Shown: positions 21,971-36,324 of the stretch, one piece after another | How the letters are laid out: every line of letters starts with the position of its first letter | Numbering within the stretch: the stretch's first letter is position 1 | Position numbers and translations under genes: made by a program | NCBI RefSeq assembly: GCF_015351075.1 | Contig: NZ_JADKRS010000001.1 | Coordinates: forward strand, 62,001 to 126,000 | DNA from: Clavibacter sp. VKM Ac-2873 | GTDB lineage: Bacteria; Actinomycetota; Actinomycetes; Actinomycetales; Microbacteriaceae | Reading direction: 5' to 3' | DNA length: 64,000 nucleotides | Notes under the pieces: generated by a model | Seen by the model: only the letters and a program-made list of their open reading frames with translations | Databases searched by the model: none | Told to the model about the DNA's origin: nothing

Positions 21971-23526
21971 CCGAGTCCCCGCGCGCCGCCGCGCCGTCCA
22001 CCCCCGAGCCCGGCACCACGACGCGGGAGGCGTTCCGCGTCCTCGCCGCCGACCACCGGGTCATCCCCGTGCTCCGCGAGGTCTTCGCCGACGGCGAGAC
22101 GCCCGTGGGCGTGCACCGCAAGCTCACCGCCGGCCGCCCGGGCAGCTTCCTGCTCGAGTCCGCCGGCCAGGGCGGCATCTGGACCCGCTTCTCGTTCGTC
22201 GGCGTCTCGTCCTTCGGCGTCCTCACGCAGCAGGGCGACGTCGCGCGCTGGCTCGACTACGGCATCGACGCGCAGCGCGCCCTCGGGGACGACGCGCCCG
22301 ACGGCCCGCTGGCCGCCCTCGCCGCGCTCTACGCGCGCTGGGAGACGCCGCGCATCCCGGGTCTCCCGCCGCTCACCGGCGGCCTCGTCGGCTTCATCGG
22401 GTGGGAGGCCGTGCGGCAGATCGAGCGCCTGCCCGACCGCCCGCCGGCCGAGGTCCCCGTGCCCGGCCAGGCGCTCAGCTTCGTCTCCGAGCTCGCGGTG
22501 CTCGACCACCGCCGGGGCACCGTCACGCTCGTGGCCACCGCCCTCAACGACGGCGTGGACGACGCGGACGCCATGTGGGCCGACGCGCAGGCGCGCCTCG
22601 ACCGCATGCAGGCCGACCTCGCCCGCCCGTCCGAGACGTTCCTCGCCGAGGTGGACCTCCAGGCGCAGCCGTCCGCGACGCTCCGCACCACGCCGGCCGA
22701 CTTCCACGGGGCGATCGCGCGGAGCAAGCACCACATCCACGAGGGCGACGTCTTCCAGGTCGTGATCTCGCAGCGCTTCGACCAGCCGACCACGGCCGAC
22801 CCCATCGACGTGTACCGCATCCTGCGCGTGCTCAACCCGAGCCCGTACATGTACCTGCTCACGCTCGAGGACGCCGACGGGAAGCCGTACTCCATCGTCG
22901 GATCCTCGCCCGAGGCGCTCGTCACGGTCACCGACGACCACGTCTACATGCACCCCATCGCCGGCTCCCGCCCCCGCGGCGCGACCGTCGAGGAGGACGT
23001 CGCGCACGAGGAGTCGCTCCTCGCCGACCCGAAGGAGCGCGCCGAGCACCTCATGCTGGTGGACCTCGCGCGCAACGACATGCTGAAGGCGTGCGCCCCG
23101 GGCTCCGTCGAGGTCACCGAGTTCATGCGGGTCGAGCGGTTCAGCCACATCATGCACCTCGTCAGCTCGGTCGAGGGGACGCTCCGGCCCGGCGTCTCGA
23201 GCATCGACGTCTTCCGCGCCACGTTCCCGGCCGGCACGCTCTCGGGCGCGCCCAAGCCGCGCGCGCTGCAGATCATCGACGAGCTCGAGCCCGCCCAGCG
23301 CGGCGTGTACGGGGGAGTGGTGGGCTACTTCGACTTCGCGGGCGACGCGGACCTCGCCATCGCGATCCGCACGGCCACCATCGTGGACGGCATCGCCCAC
23401 GTGCAGGCCGGCGGCGGCATGGTCGCCGACTCCGACCCGGACGCCGAGTACCTCGAGTCGCAGAACAAGGCCGCCGCCCCGCTGCGCGCCGTGGCCGTCG
23501 CCGAGGCCATGCGGCGCGTGCGCTGA
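21967..23526 (+). CDS. trpE: Anthranilate synthase component I
   Basis: Makes anthranilate from chorismate, the first committed tryptophan step. The 519-residue protein carries the tryptophan feedback-site motif LLES at residues 62-65 and the chorismate-binding catalytic core ([45 protein letters not shown]). The aminase partner TrpG, TrpD and TrpF are not in this window. The ATG overlaps hisI by 4 bp, so no trp leader peptide or attenuator can precede trpE here. Feedback inhibition is the only control visible. Confidence 0.96.
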   Translation: MTESPRAAAPSTPEPGTTTREAFRVLAADHRVIPVLREVFADGETPVGVHRKLTAGRPGSFLLESAGQGGIWTRFSFVGVSSFGVLTQQGDVARWLDYGIDAQRALGDDAPDGPLAALAALYARWETPRIPGLPPLTGGLVGFIGWEAVRQIERLPDRPPAEVPVPGQALSFVSELAVLDHRRGTVTLVATALNDGVDDADAMWADAQARLDRMQADLARPSETFLAEVDLQAQPSATLRTTPADFHGAIARSKHHIHEGDVFQVVISQRFDQPTTADPIDVYRILRVLNPSPYMYLLTLEDADGKPYSIVGSSPEALVTVTDDHVYMHPIAGSRPRGATVEEDVAHEESLLADPKERAEHLMLVDLARNDMLKACAPGSVEVTEFMRVERFSHIMHLVSSVEGTLRPGVSSIDVFRATFPAGTLSGAPKPRALQIIDELEPAQRGVYGGVVGYFDFAGDADLAIAIRTATIVDGIAHVQAGGGMVADSDPDAEYLESQNKAAAPLRAVAVAEAMRRVR

Positions 23527-24164
23527 TGCGCGTCACCCGCCGCACGAAGTCCCTCGCCCTCCTGCTCGTCCTCGCCACGAGCGCGGCCACCTTCCTCGGC
23601 TGGTCGCAGGACTGGTCGACGCTCCGCATCGGCGGCCAGGCGCCCGCGCTCGTGCCCGTCGCGGGCAGCGTCGCCGCCCCCGCGCTCAGCGCCCTCGCGC
23701 TGTCGAGCCTCGCCCTCGCCGGCGCGCTCGCCATCGCGGGCCGCGCGCTCCGGGTGGTCCTCGGGATCCTGGAGGCGCTCATCGGGGCGACGGTGGCGCT
23801 CACGGCGTTCGCCGCGACCGCGGATCCCGTCCAGGCGGGCGAGGCCGCGGTCACGACCGTGACGGGCGTCGCGGGCTCATCGGCCGTGGCGGGGCTCGTC
23901 GACGGATGGACCACGACCCCCTGGGGTCCGGTCACGCTCGTCGCGGGCATCGCGTCCGCGCTGACGGGCCTCTTCGTGGCGATCACCGGACCGCGCTGGC
24001 CGACCCGCCGGTCCCGGTACGACGCCCCCGACCCGGCGCCGACCCGCCGGATCGTCCCGCGCGAGGATCCCGTGGCCGCCTGGGACAGCCTGAGCGGCGG
24101 CGCGGATCCCACCCGCCGCGAGCCCGGCGACGCGGACGACGCCCCGACCGGCGGAGCCGCGTGA
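23526..24164 (+). CDS. Trp-operon-associated membrane protein
   Basis: Function unknown. The 212-residue product has about four hydrophobic segments (roughly residues 9-25, 45-70, 78-98 and 130-152) and a long polar C-terminal tail rich in Arg, Asp and Pro, probably cytoplasmic. Position and layout match the family named tryptophan-associated transmembrane protein, found between trpE and trpC in actinobacteria. The ATG shares one base with the trpE stop. Its dependence on the trp operon is seen only from gene order. Confidence 0.85.
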   Translation: MRVTRRTKSLALLLVLATSAATFLGWSQDWSTLRIGGQAPALVPVAGSVAAPALSALALSSLALAGALAIAGRALRVVLGILEALIGATVALTAFAATADPVQAGEAAVTTVTGVAGSSAVAGLVDGWTTTPWGPVTLVAGIASALTGLFVAITGPRWPTRRSRYDAPDPAPTRRIVPREDPVAAWDSLSGGADPTRREPGDADDAPTGGAA

Positions 24165-24225
24165 GGCTCACCTGACGGGCCCCGCCCGCCGTCCCCATCC
24201 CGACGGCCGCCCCGACGCCGCCCGG

Positions 24226-24231
24226 TAGACT
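24226..24231 (+). promoter_or_regulatory. Probable -10 (TAGACT) for the HGxxPAAW-trpCBA unit
   Basis: The 15-base string TAGACTCGATCCGTC (24226-24240) is repeated exactly before sodA (53790-53804). Transcription from about 24238 would give a short leader with GAGGAG before the ATG at 24269. It allows trpCBA expression independent of trpE. Confidence 0.55.
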
Positions 24232-24268
24232 CGATCCGTCCCGATCGCACGAACCCCGAGGAGCACGC

Positions 24269-24511
24269 ATGTCCACAGAGTCCGCAGAACCCGGCCACGG
24301 CAACTCGCCGGCGGCCTGGACGGCTGTCGTCATCATGCTCGTCGCGTTCACCGTCGGCACCATCGCCTTCTGGTTCGCCATCGAGCCCGTCGTGTGGGCC
24401 TCCGCGGTCCTCGCGATCCTCGGCTGGATCACCGGCGGCGTCATGAAGAAGCTCGGCTTCGGCGTCGGCGGGCACCGCACGGTCCCCACCCACGCGAAGG
24501 CGCACTCCTAG
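24269..24511 (+). CDS. Small membrane protein with HGxxPAAW motif
   Basis: Function unknown. An 80-residue protein with the sequence HGNSPAAW near the N-terminus (about residues 10-17), matching a small actinobacterial family named for this motif. Two hydrophobic helices follow (about 18-36 and 42-58), and a basic His/Lys-containing tail ends the protein. It has a clear GAGGAG ribosome binding site. The trpC ATG follows its stop codon with no gap, so expression is tightly linked to trpC. Confidence 0.85.
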   Translation: MSTESAEPGHGNSPAAWTAVVIMLVAFTVGTIAFWFAIEPVVWASAVLAILGWITGGVMKKLGFGVGGHRTVPTHAKAHS

Positions 24512-25288
24512 ATGCTGGGCGATCTGCTCGCCGGTGCCCTCGAGGACGCGGCCGCACGCCGCGAGACCCGTCCCCTCGCCCAGGTCGAGGCCGAGGCGCT
24601 CGCGCGTCCCGCCGCCCTCGACGCCCTCAGCGCCCTCGCGCCCGCCGACCGCGTGAAGATCATCGCGGAGGTCAAGCGCTCGAGCCCGTCGCGCGGCGCC
24701 CTCGCCGAGATCCCGGATCCCGCCCTCCTCGCGTCCCGCTACGAGACCGGCGGCGCCAGCGCCATCAGCGTCCTCACCGAGGGCCGCAAGTTCCGCGGCT
24801 CGCTGCACGACCTCGAGCAGGTGCGCGACACCGTGTCCATCCCCGTCCTCCGCAAGGACTTCATCGGCGAGCCCTACCAGGTGCTGGAGGCGCGCGCCTC
24901 GGGCGCCGACCTCGTGCTGCTCATCGTCGCGGCGCTCGACCAGAGGACGCTCGTCGAGCTGCACGCCCTCGTGAACGAGCTCGGCATGACCGCGCTCGTC
25001 GAGACGCACTCGGCGGAGGAGGTGTCGCGCGCGCTCGACCTCGGCGCGCAGGTCGTCGGCGTCAACGCCCGCAACCTCACCACCTTCGAGCTCGACCGCG
25101 ACCTCTTCGGATCGCTGGCCGACTCCATCCCCGCCGGCGTCGTGCGCATCGCGGAGTCCGCGGTGAAGACCGCCGACGACGTGGCGCACTACCGCCGCGC
25201 GGGCGCCGACGTCGTCCTGGTGGGCGAGGCGCTCGTCACGGGCGATCCCGTCCGCACGCTCGGCGAGTTCCTGGACATCCGCGCATGA
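24512..25288 (+). CDS. trpC: Indole-3-glycerol phosphate synthase
   Basis: Closes the indole ring from carboxyphenylamino-deoxyribulose phosphate. The 258-residue TIM barrel has the catalytic [37 protein letters not shown] and [11 protein letters not shown] motifs. It is monofunctional (no TrpF fusion). The ATG directly abuts the preceding stop and its own stop overlaps trpB by 4 bp. Confidence 0.96.
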   Translation: MLGDLLAGALEDAAARRETRPLAQVEAEALARPAALDALSALAPADRVKIIAEVKRSSPSRGALAEIPDPALLASRYETGGASAISVLTEGRKFRGSLHDLEQVRDTVSIPVLRKDFIGEPYQVLEARASGADLVLLIVAALDQRTLVELHALVNELGMTALVETHSAEEVSRALDLGAQVVGVNARNLTTFELDRDLFGSLADSIPAGVVRIAESAVKTADDVAHYRRAGADVVLVGEALVTGDPVRTLGEFLDIRA

Positions 25289-26499
25289 CCGACCTGCGCA
25301 GCGCGACCGGTCCCTACTTCGGCGACTTCGGCGGGCGATACGTCCCCGAGTCCCTCGTCGCCGCCCTCGACGAGCTGGCCGAGGCGTGGGAGGAGCTCAA
25401 GGTCGACCCCGCGTTCATCGAGGAGCTGAAGGAGCTGCACCGCAGCTACACCGGACGCCCGTCCCTCATCACCGAGGTGCCGCGGTTCGCCGAGCACGCC
25501 GGCGGCGCCCGCATCATCCTCAAGCGCGAGGACCTCAACCACACGGGCTCGCACAAGATCAACAACGTGCTCGGCCAGGCGCTGCTCACGAAGAAGATCG
25601 GCAAGAAGCGCATCATCGCGGAGACGGGCGCGGGCCAGCACGGCGTCGCGACCGCGACCGCCGCCGCGCTCTTCGGGCTCGACTGCGTCATCTACATGGG
25701 CGAGGTCGACACCGAGCGCCAGGCGCTCAACGTGGCGCGGATGCGCCTGCTCGGCGCCGAGGTCATCCCGGTCCGCTCGGGGTCGCGCACCCTCAAGGAC
25801 GCCATCAACGACGCCATGCGCGACTGGGTCACCAACGTCGAGACCACGAACTACGTGTTCGGCACGGTCGCGGGCCCGCACCCGTTCCCGGCCATGGTCC
25901 GCGACCTGCAGAAGGTCATCGGCGAGGAGGCGCGCGAGCAGGTCCTCGCGCTCACCGGGCGCCTGCCCGACGCCGTCGCGGCGTGCGTCGGCGGCGGGTC
26001 CAACGCCATCGGCATCTTCCACGCGTTCCTCGACGACGCCGACGTGGCCCTCTACGGGTTCGAGGCCGGCGGCGACGGCGCGGACACCCCGCGCACCGCC
26101 GCCACCATCACCAAGGGCCGGCCCGGCATGCTGCACGGCGCGCGCAGCTACCTCCTGCAGGACGAGGACGGCCAGACCATCGACTCGCACTCGATCTCCG
26201 CCGGCCTCGACTACCCGGGCGTCGGCCCGGAGCACTCCTGGCTGTCCGACCTCGGCCGTGCCACCTACCGTCCCGTCACGGACGACCAGGCCATGAGCGC
26301 GCTGCGCCTGCTGAGCCGCACCGAGGGCATCATCCCGGCCATCGAGTCCGCGCACGCCCTCGCCGGCGCGCTGGAGCTCGGCAAGGAGCTGGGCCCGGAG
26401 TCGATCATCCTGATCAACCTCAGCGGTCGCGGCGACAAGGACATGGAGACCGCCGGGAAGTACTTCGACCTCATCGACGCCGGGGCGGAGCAGTCGTGA
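25285..26499 (+). CDS. trpB: Tryptophan synthase beta chain
   Basis: PLP enzyme that joins indole and serine to make tryptophan, receiving indole from TrpA through a tunnel. The 404-residue protein has the PLP lysine in HTGSHKINN, the catalytic Glu in AETGAGQHG, and the phosphate-binding GGGSNAIG. Length and motifs are those of the standard TrpB1 type. It overlaps trpC and trpA by 4 bp. Confidence 0.97.
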   Translation: MTDLRSATGPYFGDFGGRYVPESLVAALDELAEAWEELKVDPAFIEELKELHRSYTGRPSLITEVPRFAEHAGGARIILKREDLNHTGSHKINNVLGQALLTKKIGKKRIIAETGAGQHGVATATAAALFGLDCVIYMGEVDTERQALNVARMRLLGAEVIPVRSGSRTLKDAINDAMRDWVTNVETTNYVFGTVAGPHPFPAMVRDLQKVIGEEAREQVLALTGRLPDAVAACVGGGSNAIGIFHAFLDDADVALYGFEAGGDGADTPRTAATITKGRPGMLHGARSYLLQDEDGQTIDSHSISAGLDYPGVGPEHSWLSDLGRATYRPVTDDQAMSALRLLSRTEGIIPAIESAHALAGALELGKELGPESIILINLSGRGDKDMETAGKYFDLIDAGAEQS

Positions 26500-27314
26500 C
26501 CGCGGCAGCCCACGCCGCCGCGCCCGCGGGCAGCCCCGTCGAGCGGACCATCGCGCTCCGGCGCGAGCAGGGCTCTGGCGCCCTCGTCGGGTACCTGCCC
26601 GTCGGCTTCCCCGACCTCGCCACGAGCATCGAGGCGGCCGTCGCCCTCGTCGAGAACGGGGTCGACGTCATCGAGCTCGGCCTGCCGTACAGCGATCCGG
26701 TCATGGACGGCCCCGTCATCCAGCGCGCCACGCAGACGGCGCTCGCGCAGGGCTTCCGCCTCCGCGACGGCTTCGACGCCCTGCACGCGATCACCCAGCG
26801 CGTGGACGCGCCCGTGCTCCTCATGACCTACTGGAACCCCGTCGTCCAGTACGGCGTGGAGCGCTTCGCGGACGACATCGTCGCCGCGGGCGGCGCCGGC
26901 CTCATCACGCCCGACCTGATCCCCGACGAGGGCGGCGACTGGCTCGCCGCGTCGGAGCGCACGGGCCTCGACCGCGTGTTCCTGGCGGCTCCGTCCTCCA
27001 GCGAGGCCCGGCTGCACCAGGCGGTCGAGCGGAGCCGCGGCTTCGTGTACGCGGTGTCCACCATGGGCATCACGGGCGCGCGGCAGGACGTCGACCAGGC
27101 CGCGCGCGGCCTCGTGTCGCGCCTGCGCGACGCGGGGTCCACGAGCGCCTGCGTGGGCATCGGCATCTCCACCGGCGACCAGGTCCGCGAGGTGCTCGGC
27201 TACGCCGACGGCGCCATCGTCGGGTCCGCCCTCGTGGCGGCCCTCGCCGACGGCGGCGTGCCCGGCGTGGCCCGCGCCGCGGCCGATCTCGCGCGGGGAA
27301 CCGCGCTACAGTAG
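26496..27314 (+). CDS. trpA: Tryptophan synthase alpha chain
   Basis: Cleaves indole-3-glycerol phosphate to indole and glyceraldehyde-3-phosphate and passes indole to TrpB. The 272-residue barrel has the catalytic Glu in [16 protein letters not shown] and Asp in [11 protein letters not shown], plus the phosphate loop [11 protein letters not shown]. The GTG at 26496 overlaps the trpB stop by 4 bp; an open frame extends upstream within trpB but is not the gene. Confidence 0.96.
   Translation: MTAAAHAAAPAGSPVERTIALRREQGSGALVGYLPVGFPDLATSIEAAVALVENGVDVIELGLPYSDPVMDGPVIQRATQTALAQGFRLRDGFDALHAITQRVDAPVLLMTYWNPVVQYGVERFADDIVAAGGAGLITPDLIPDEGGDWLAASERTGLDRVFLAAPSSSEARLHQAVERSRGFVYAVSTMGITGARQDVDQAARGLVSRLRDAGSTSACVGIGISTGDQVREVLGYADGAIVGSALVAALADGGVPGVARAAADLARGTALQ
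27307..27312 (+). promoter_or_regulatory. Possible -10 (TACAGT) for lgt
   Basis: TACAGT overlaps the end of trpA and would start a leader of about 55 nt before lgt. There is no -35 match and lgt could also be read through from trpA. Confidence 0.3.
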
Positions 27315-27372
27315 CCCCGGCCCGCGGTCCCGCCGCGCCCGCCGATCCCCCTGCGAAAGTGAGCGCCATCCG

Positions 27373-28407
27373 TTGTTCGTCCCGATGAGCATCCCCAGCC
27401 CGGATCCGTCCGACACCCGGTTCGACGTCACGGCGTGGCTCCAGGGCTTCGGCATCGACCTGCCGCTCACCTTCGTCATCCACGCCTACGCCGTGTGCAT
27501 CCTCGTCGGCATCCTCATCGCCGCGTTCCTCACGAACCGCCGCCTCGTGGCGCGCGGCGTCGAGTCGGGCACGGTCATCGACTTCACGCTGTGCGCGCTC
27601 GTGCTCGGCATCGTCGGAGCGCGCGCGTTCCACGTGCTCACCCACCCCGGCGACTACTTCTACGACGGCGCGGACCTCTGGCGCGTGCTCTACGTGTGGG
27701 AGGGCGGCATCGCCATCTTCGGCGCGCTCATCGGCGGCGCGCTCGGCGTGTGGCTCGGCTCCAAGTGGACGGGCGTCCGATTCTGGACCTTCGCGGACGC
27801 GCTCGCGCCCGGGCTCCTCCTCGCGCAGGCCGCGGGCCGCATGGGCAACTACTTCAACCAGGAGCTGTTCGGCACGCCGACCACGCTGCCCTGGGGCCTC
27901 GAGGTCGACCCGACCAACGCCGCGTTCCCTGCCGGCCTGCCGGCGGGCACGCTGTTCCACCCGACGTTCCTGTACGAGATCGTGTGGAACGTCGCCGGTG
28001 CGCTCGTCATCATGGCGCTGGGTCGCGCCGTGCGCCTGCAGTGGGGCCGCGGCCTCGCCGTGTACCTCATGTGGTACGGCCTCGGGCGCATGGTCTTCGA
28101 GTCGATCCGCATCGACCCGAGCGAGATCTTCTTCGGCGTGCGCACCAACGTCTGGGCCGCGTTCTTCGCGGTGGCCATCGGCCTCGTGCTCTTCCTCGTG
28201 CAGACCCGGCGCCACGTCGGCAGCGAGCCGAGCCCGTACCTGCCGGGTCGGACCCCGGATGACGTAAGCGCCCGCGCGAAGGCGGGCCGCGACGGCGAGG
28301 TAGCATCGGTCTACACGGATTCGGATTTCGCCGACGTCGACGACGATCGGGCATCCACCGGTTCGGACTCCCACGCTCTCCCCGCCACAAGCGGACGCGG
28401 CGCCTAG
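27373..28407 (+). CDS. lgt: Prolipoprotein diacylglyceryl transferase
   Basis: Inner-membrane enzyme that transfers diacylglycerol from phosphatidylglycerol to the lipobox cysteine of prolipoproteins. The 344-residue protein has about seven hydrophobic segments and the Lgt signature [13 protein letters not shown] (about residues 156-168). The essential His/Arg region is [13 protein letters not shown]. After the last helix it has a 65-residue polar, acidic tail, longer than in E. coli. I chose the TTG at 27373 because GAAAGTGAG is properly spaced from it; an ATG at 27385 would drop four residues. The trpA-lgt order is conserved in actinobacteria. Confidence 0.93.
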   Translation: MFVPMSIPSPDPSDTRFDVTAWLQGFGIDLPLTFVIHAYAVCILVGILIAAFLTNRRLVARGVESGTVIDFTLCALVLGIVGARAFHVLTHPGDYFYDGADLWRVLYVWEGGIAIFGALIGGALGVWLGSKWTGVRFWTFADALAPGLLLAQAAGRMGNYFNQELFGTPTTLPWGLEVDPTNAAFPAGLPAGTLFHPTFLYEIVWNVAGALVIMALGRAVRLQWGRGLAVYLMWYGLGRMVFESIRIDPSEIFFGVRTNVWAAFFAVAIGLVLFLVQTRRHVGSEPSPYLPGRTPDDVSARAKAGRDGEVASVYTDSDFADVDDDRASTGSDSHALPATSGRGA

Positions 28408-28433
28408 TTCCCAGCGCGGGCACCCCCGCGGTC

Positions 28434-28456
28434 ACCGCCTCCTCTCGCGAGGCGGT
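28434..28456 (+). promoter_or_regulatory. Hairpin between lgt and gltB
   Basis: A perfect 8-bp stem ACCGCCTC / GAGGCGGT with a 7-base loop lies 52 bases before gltB. No U-run follows. It may terminate lgt transcription, or be a leader structure if gltB starts at the TAGCAT (28301-28306) inside lgt. Confidence 0.45.
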
Positions 28457-28508
28457 CCTCACCACAGGGCCAGCGACGTCCCTCCGCAGTGCATCTAGGA
28501 CGGTTCCC

Positions 28509-33072
<4,564 letters not shown>

Positions 33073-33080
<8 letters not shown>

Positions 33081-34530
33081 CCCCAAGGGCTTCCTCAAGG
33101 TGACGGAGCGCGAGCTCCCCAAGCGCCGACCCGTCTCGGTGCGGCTCATGGACTGGAAGGAGGTGTACGAGCAGCAGGAGCGCGGCGAGCTCGTGCGCCA
33201 GGCCGGCCGGTGCATGGACTGCGGCATCCCGTTCTGCCACCAGGGCTGCCCGCTCGGCAACCTCATCCCGGAGTGGAACGACCTCACGTGGCGCGGCGAG
33301 GGCCGCCAGGCCATCGAGCGCCTGCACGCCACGAACAACTTCCCGGAGTTCACGGGTCGCCTGTGCCCGGCCCCCTGCGAGAGCTCGTGCGTCCTCGGCA
33401 TCAACCAGCCGCCGGTCACGATCAAGCAGGTGGAGGTGTCGATCATCGACGACGCCTTCCAGAACGGCTGGGTCGAGCCGCACCCGCCCGAGCGTCTCAC
33501 GGGCAAGACCGTGGCGGTCGTGGGATCCGGCCCCGCCGGCCTCGCCGCCGCCCAGCAGCTCACGCGCGCCGGGCACACGGTCGCGGTCTTCGAGCGCGAC
33601 GACCGCATCGGCGGCCTGCTGCGCTACGGGATCCCCGACTTCAAGATGGAGAAGAAGCACCTCGAGGCGCGTCTGGCGCAGATGACCGCCGAGGGCACGC
33701 GCTTCCGCGCGGGCGTCGACATCGGGAAGGACATCACCTGGTCCGACCTGCGCCTGCGCTACGACGCGGTCGTGGTCTGCACGGGCGCGCTCGTGCCGCG
33801 CGACCTCGACATCCCGGGCCGCGACGTCGACGGCGTCCACTTCGCCATGGACTACCTGCGCCAGTCCAACCACGCGACGGCCGGCGACCAGGTGCCCGAG
33901 CAGATCCACGCCGAGGGCAAGCACGTCGTCGTCCTCGGCGGCGGCGACACCGGCGCGGACTGCATCGGCACCGCGCACCGCCAGAAGGCGGCCTCGGTCA
34001 CCAACCTCGCCATCGGCCAGCAGCCGCCGTCGGAGCGCCGCCCCGACCAGCCGTGGCCGACGTACCCGACGCTCTTCGAGGTGTCGAGCGCGCACGAGGA
34101 GGGCGGCGAGCGCCAGTACCTCGCCACCACGGTGGAGTTCCTGAAGGACGACGACGGGCACGTGCGCGCCGTCCGCGTCGCCGAGACGGAGTTCCGCGAC
34201 GGCCGCCGCGTGCCGAAGTCGGGCACCGAGCGCGAGATCCCCGCCGACCTCGTCCTCCTCGCCCTCGGATTCACCGGCCCCGAGAAGGCCGCCCTCGAGA
34301 GCCAGCTGGAGGTGCCCTTCGACGCGCGCGGCAACGTCGCGCGCGGCGAGGACTACCAGACCGACCAGGCCGGCGTCTTCGTCGCGGGCGACGCCGGTCG
34401 CGGCCAGTCGCTCATCGTGTGGGCCATCGCGGAGGGACGTTCAGCGGCCTCCGCCGTCGACCGGTACCTTGAGGGGGACACGGAGCTCCCGTTCCCGGTC
34501 CGGCCCACGGACCGCGCTCTCTCCATCTGA
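33073..34530 (+). CDS. gltD: Glutamate synthase (NADPH) small subunit
   Basis: Feeds electrons from NADPH through FAD and 4Fe-4S clusters to GltB. The 485-residue protein has N-terminal cluster cysteines ([18 protein letters not shown] and [15 protein letters not shown]). Next come an FAD-binding [15 protein letters not shown] and an NADPH-binding [12 protein letters not shown] final FAD contact, [18 protein letters not shown], is near the end. The GTG start lies inside the last codons of gltB. Confidence 0.97.
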
Positions 34531-34616
34531 CCCGGCCGCCGCGCCCGCGCGCGCGACCGCGACCACTCACCCGAACCGCGTCCGTGTGCGACGCAGAAAC
34601 GCGAGACAGACAGAGC

Positions 34617-36062
34617 ATGACCAGACGAGCGAAGATCGTCGCGACCCTCGGGCCCGCGACCAGCTCCTACGAGAGCATCCGCGCCATCATCGACGCCGGC
34701 GTGGACGTGGCCCGGATGAACCTGAGCCACGGCACCTACGACGTCCACGAGGGCATCTACTCCACCATCCGGAAGGCCGCCGACGACGCGGGCCGCGCGG
34801 TCGCGGTCCTCGTCGACCTGCAGGGCCCGAAGATCCGGCTCGGCAAGTTCTCCGACGGCCCGCACGACCTGGCGTTCGGCGACACCTTCGTCATCACCGT
34901 CGAGGACATCCTCGGCACGAAGGACATCTGCTCCACCACCTACAAGGGCCTCCCCGGCGACGTGAAGCCGGGCGACCCGCTGCTCATCGACGACGGCAAG
35001 GTCACGCTCCGCGTGGTCTCCACCGACGGCACGCGCGTCACGACCACGGTGGAGGTGGGCGGCGCCGTCAGCAACAACAAGGGCATCAACCTCCCGGGCG
35101 TCGCGGTCAACGTGCCCGCGCTCTCCGGCAAGGACGAGGCGGACCTCCGCTGGGGCCTCCGCCTCGGGGCCGACCTCATCGCGCTGAGCTTCGTCCGCGA
35201 CGCGTCCGACATCATCCGCGTGCACGAGATCATGGACGAGGAGGGCCGTCGCGTCCCCGTCGTCGCCAAGGTCGAGAAGCCGCAGGCCGTGGACGCGCTC
35301 GAGGAGATCGTCGACGCGTTCGACGCGATCATGGTCGCCCGCGGCGACCTGGGCGTCGAGCTGCCGCTCGAGGCCGTCCCGATCGTGCAGAAGCGCGCGG
35401 TCGAGCTCGCCCGCCGCAAGGCGAAGCCCGTCATCGTCGCGACGCAGATGCTCGAGTCGATGATCACGAGCCCTCGCCCCACGCGCGCCGAGGCCTCCGA
35501 CTGCGCCAACGCGGTGCTCGACGGCGCCGACGCGCTCATGCTGAGCGGCGAGACGAGCGTGGGCGAGTTCCCCGTCGTCACCGTGAAGACCATGGCCCGC
35601 ATCATCGAGTCGACCGAGGAGCACGGGCTGGAGCGCATCCCCAAGCTCGGCACGCGTCCCTTCACGCAGGGCGGCGCGATCACGCTCGCGGCCGCCGAGG
35701 TCGCCGAGTTCGTCGAGGCGAAGGCCCTGTGCGTCTTCACCGAGTCGGGCGACTCCGTCCGCCGCATGACGAGGCTCCGGAACGGCATCCCGATCCTGGC
35801 GTTCACGCCGAACGAGGGCATCCGACGTCGCCTCGCGCTGTCGTGGGGCGTGCAGACCTACCTCGTGGAGCCCGTCACCCACACCGACCAGATGTTCCAC
35901 CAGGTCGACGACGTGCTCCTCGCGGAGGGCCTCGCGGAGGTCGGCCAGAAGGTCGTCGTCATCGCCGGGTCCCCTCCCGGCATCGCGGGCTCCACCAACG
36001 AGCTGCGCGTCCACGTCGTCGGCGACGCCGTGAACGAGGCCGCTCCCGCGTACGAGAAGTAG
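34617..36062 (+). CDS. pyk: Pyruvate kinase
   Basis: Converts phosphoenolpyruvate and ADP to pyruvate and ATP, the last glycolytic step. The 481-residue protein starts RRAKIVATLGPATSS, carries the substrate-binding RMNLSHG and catalytic VAKVEKPQA and MVARGDLGVELP motifs, and has a complete C-terminal allosteric domain. The ATG at 34617 fits the family N-terminus; an earlier in-frame start at 34584 would add 11 unconserved residues. The ribosome binding site is weak. Two strong hairpins follow the stop. Confidence 0.96.
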   Translation: MTRRAKIVATLGPATSSYESIRAIIDAGVDVARMNLSHGTYDVHEGIYSTIRKAADDAGRAVAVLVDLQGPKIRLGKFSDGPHDLAFGDTFVITVEDILGTKDICSTTYKGLPGDVKPGDPLLIDDGKVTLRVVSTDGTRVTTTVEVGGAVSNNKGINLPGVAVNVPALSGKDEADLRWGLRLGADLIALSFVRDASDIIRVHEIMDEEGRRVPVVAKVEKPQAVDALEEIVDAFDAIMVARGDLGVELPLEAVPIVQKRAVELARRKAKPVIVATQMLESMITSPRPTRAEASDCANAVLDGADALMLSGETSVGEFPVVTVKTMARIIESTEEHGLERIPKLGTRPFTQGGAITLAAAEVAEFVEAKALCVFTESGDSVRRMTRLRNGIPILAFTPNEGIRRRLALSWGVQTYLVEPVTHTDQMFHQVDDVLLAEGLAEVGQKVVVIAGSPPGIAGSTNELRVHVVGDAVNEAAPAYEK

Positions 36063-36070
36063 CGGGAGCA

Positions 36071-36091
36071 GGCGGGGGTCCGGCCCCCGCC
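36071..36091 (+). terminator. First terminator hairpin after pyk
   Basis: GGCGGGGG pairs with CCCCCGCC around a TCCGG loop, nine bases after the pyk stop. It stands in tandem with the larger palindrome that follows. Confidence 0.65.
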
Positions 36092-36093
36092 CC

Positions 36094-36141
36094 GACGCGG
36101 AGAGGGCGGGCGACCACGTGGTCGCCCGCCCTCTCCGCGTC
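36094..36141. terminator. 24-bp perfect palindrome between pyk and tRNA-Leu (bidirectional terminator)
   Basis: The 48 bases are exactly self-complementary (24 + 24, no mismatch), centred on CCACGTGG. Pyk transcription enters from the left and tRNA-Leu transcription from the right, so it most likely terminates both. There is no U-run on either side. Confidence 0.75.
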
Positions 36142-36156
36142 CCTCGCGTGATGCGG

Positions 36157-36239
36157 TGCCGGATGTGGGACTCGAACCCACACGCCCTCACGGACAGAGC
36201 ATTTTGAGTGCTCCGCGTCTGCCATTCCGCCAATCCGGC
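36157..36239 (-). tRNA. tRNA-Leu (anticodon CAA)
   Basis: Read on the minus strand, GCCGGAT (36239-36233) pairs with ATCCGGC (36164-36158) to give a perfect 7-bp acceptor stem with discriminator A73, as expected for leucine tRNAs. The anticodon loop CTCAAAA gives CAA, decoding UUG. The T-arm carries GGTTCGAGTCC, and a variable arm several bases long is present, typical of class II tRNAs. The 3' CCA is not encoded (genomic CCG). It lies convergent with pyk. UUG is a rare leucine codon in this very GC-rich sequence. Confidence 0.93.
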
Positions 36240-36311
36240 GCACCCCGGTGGACGTGGGGAACGGGCGGTGATCCGCCGTCCCGGCGCGCACCGGCCCGCC
36301 CGACGATACCG

Positions 36312-36317
36312 TAGGCT
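36312..36317 (+). promoter_or_regulatory. Probable -10 (TAGGCT) for pdtaR, leaderless spacing
   Basis: TAGGCT ends seven bases before the GTG at 36325, with no Shine-Dalgarno between. On the opposite strand TACGGT (36313-36308) overlaps it and could serve the tRNA-Leu gene, though that is weaker. Confidence 0.55.
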
Positions 36318-36324
36318 CCTATCC

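Noticed and set aside
36157-36239. tRNA-Leu as an integration (att) site
   Set aside because: No integrase, no repeated tRNA 3' end in the window, and both flanks are syntenic housekeeping genes.
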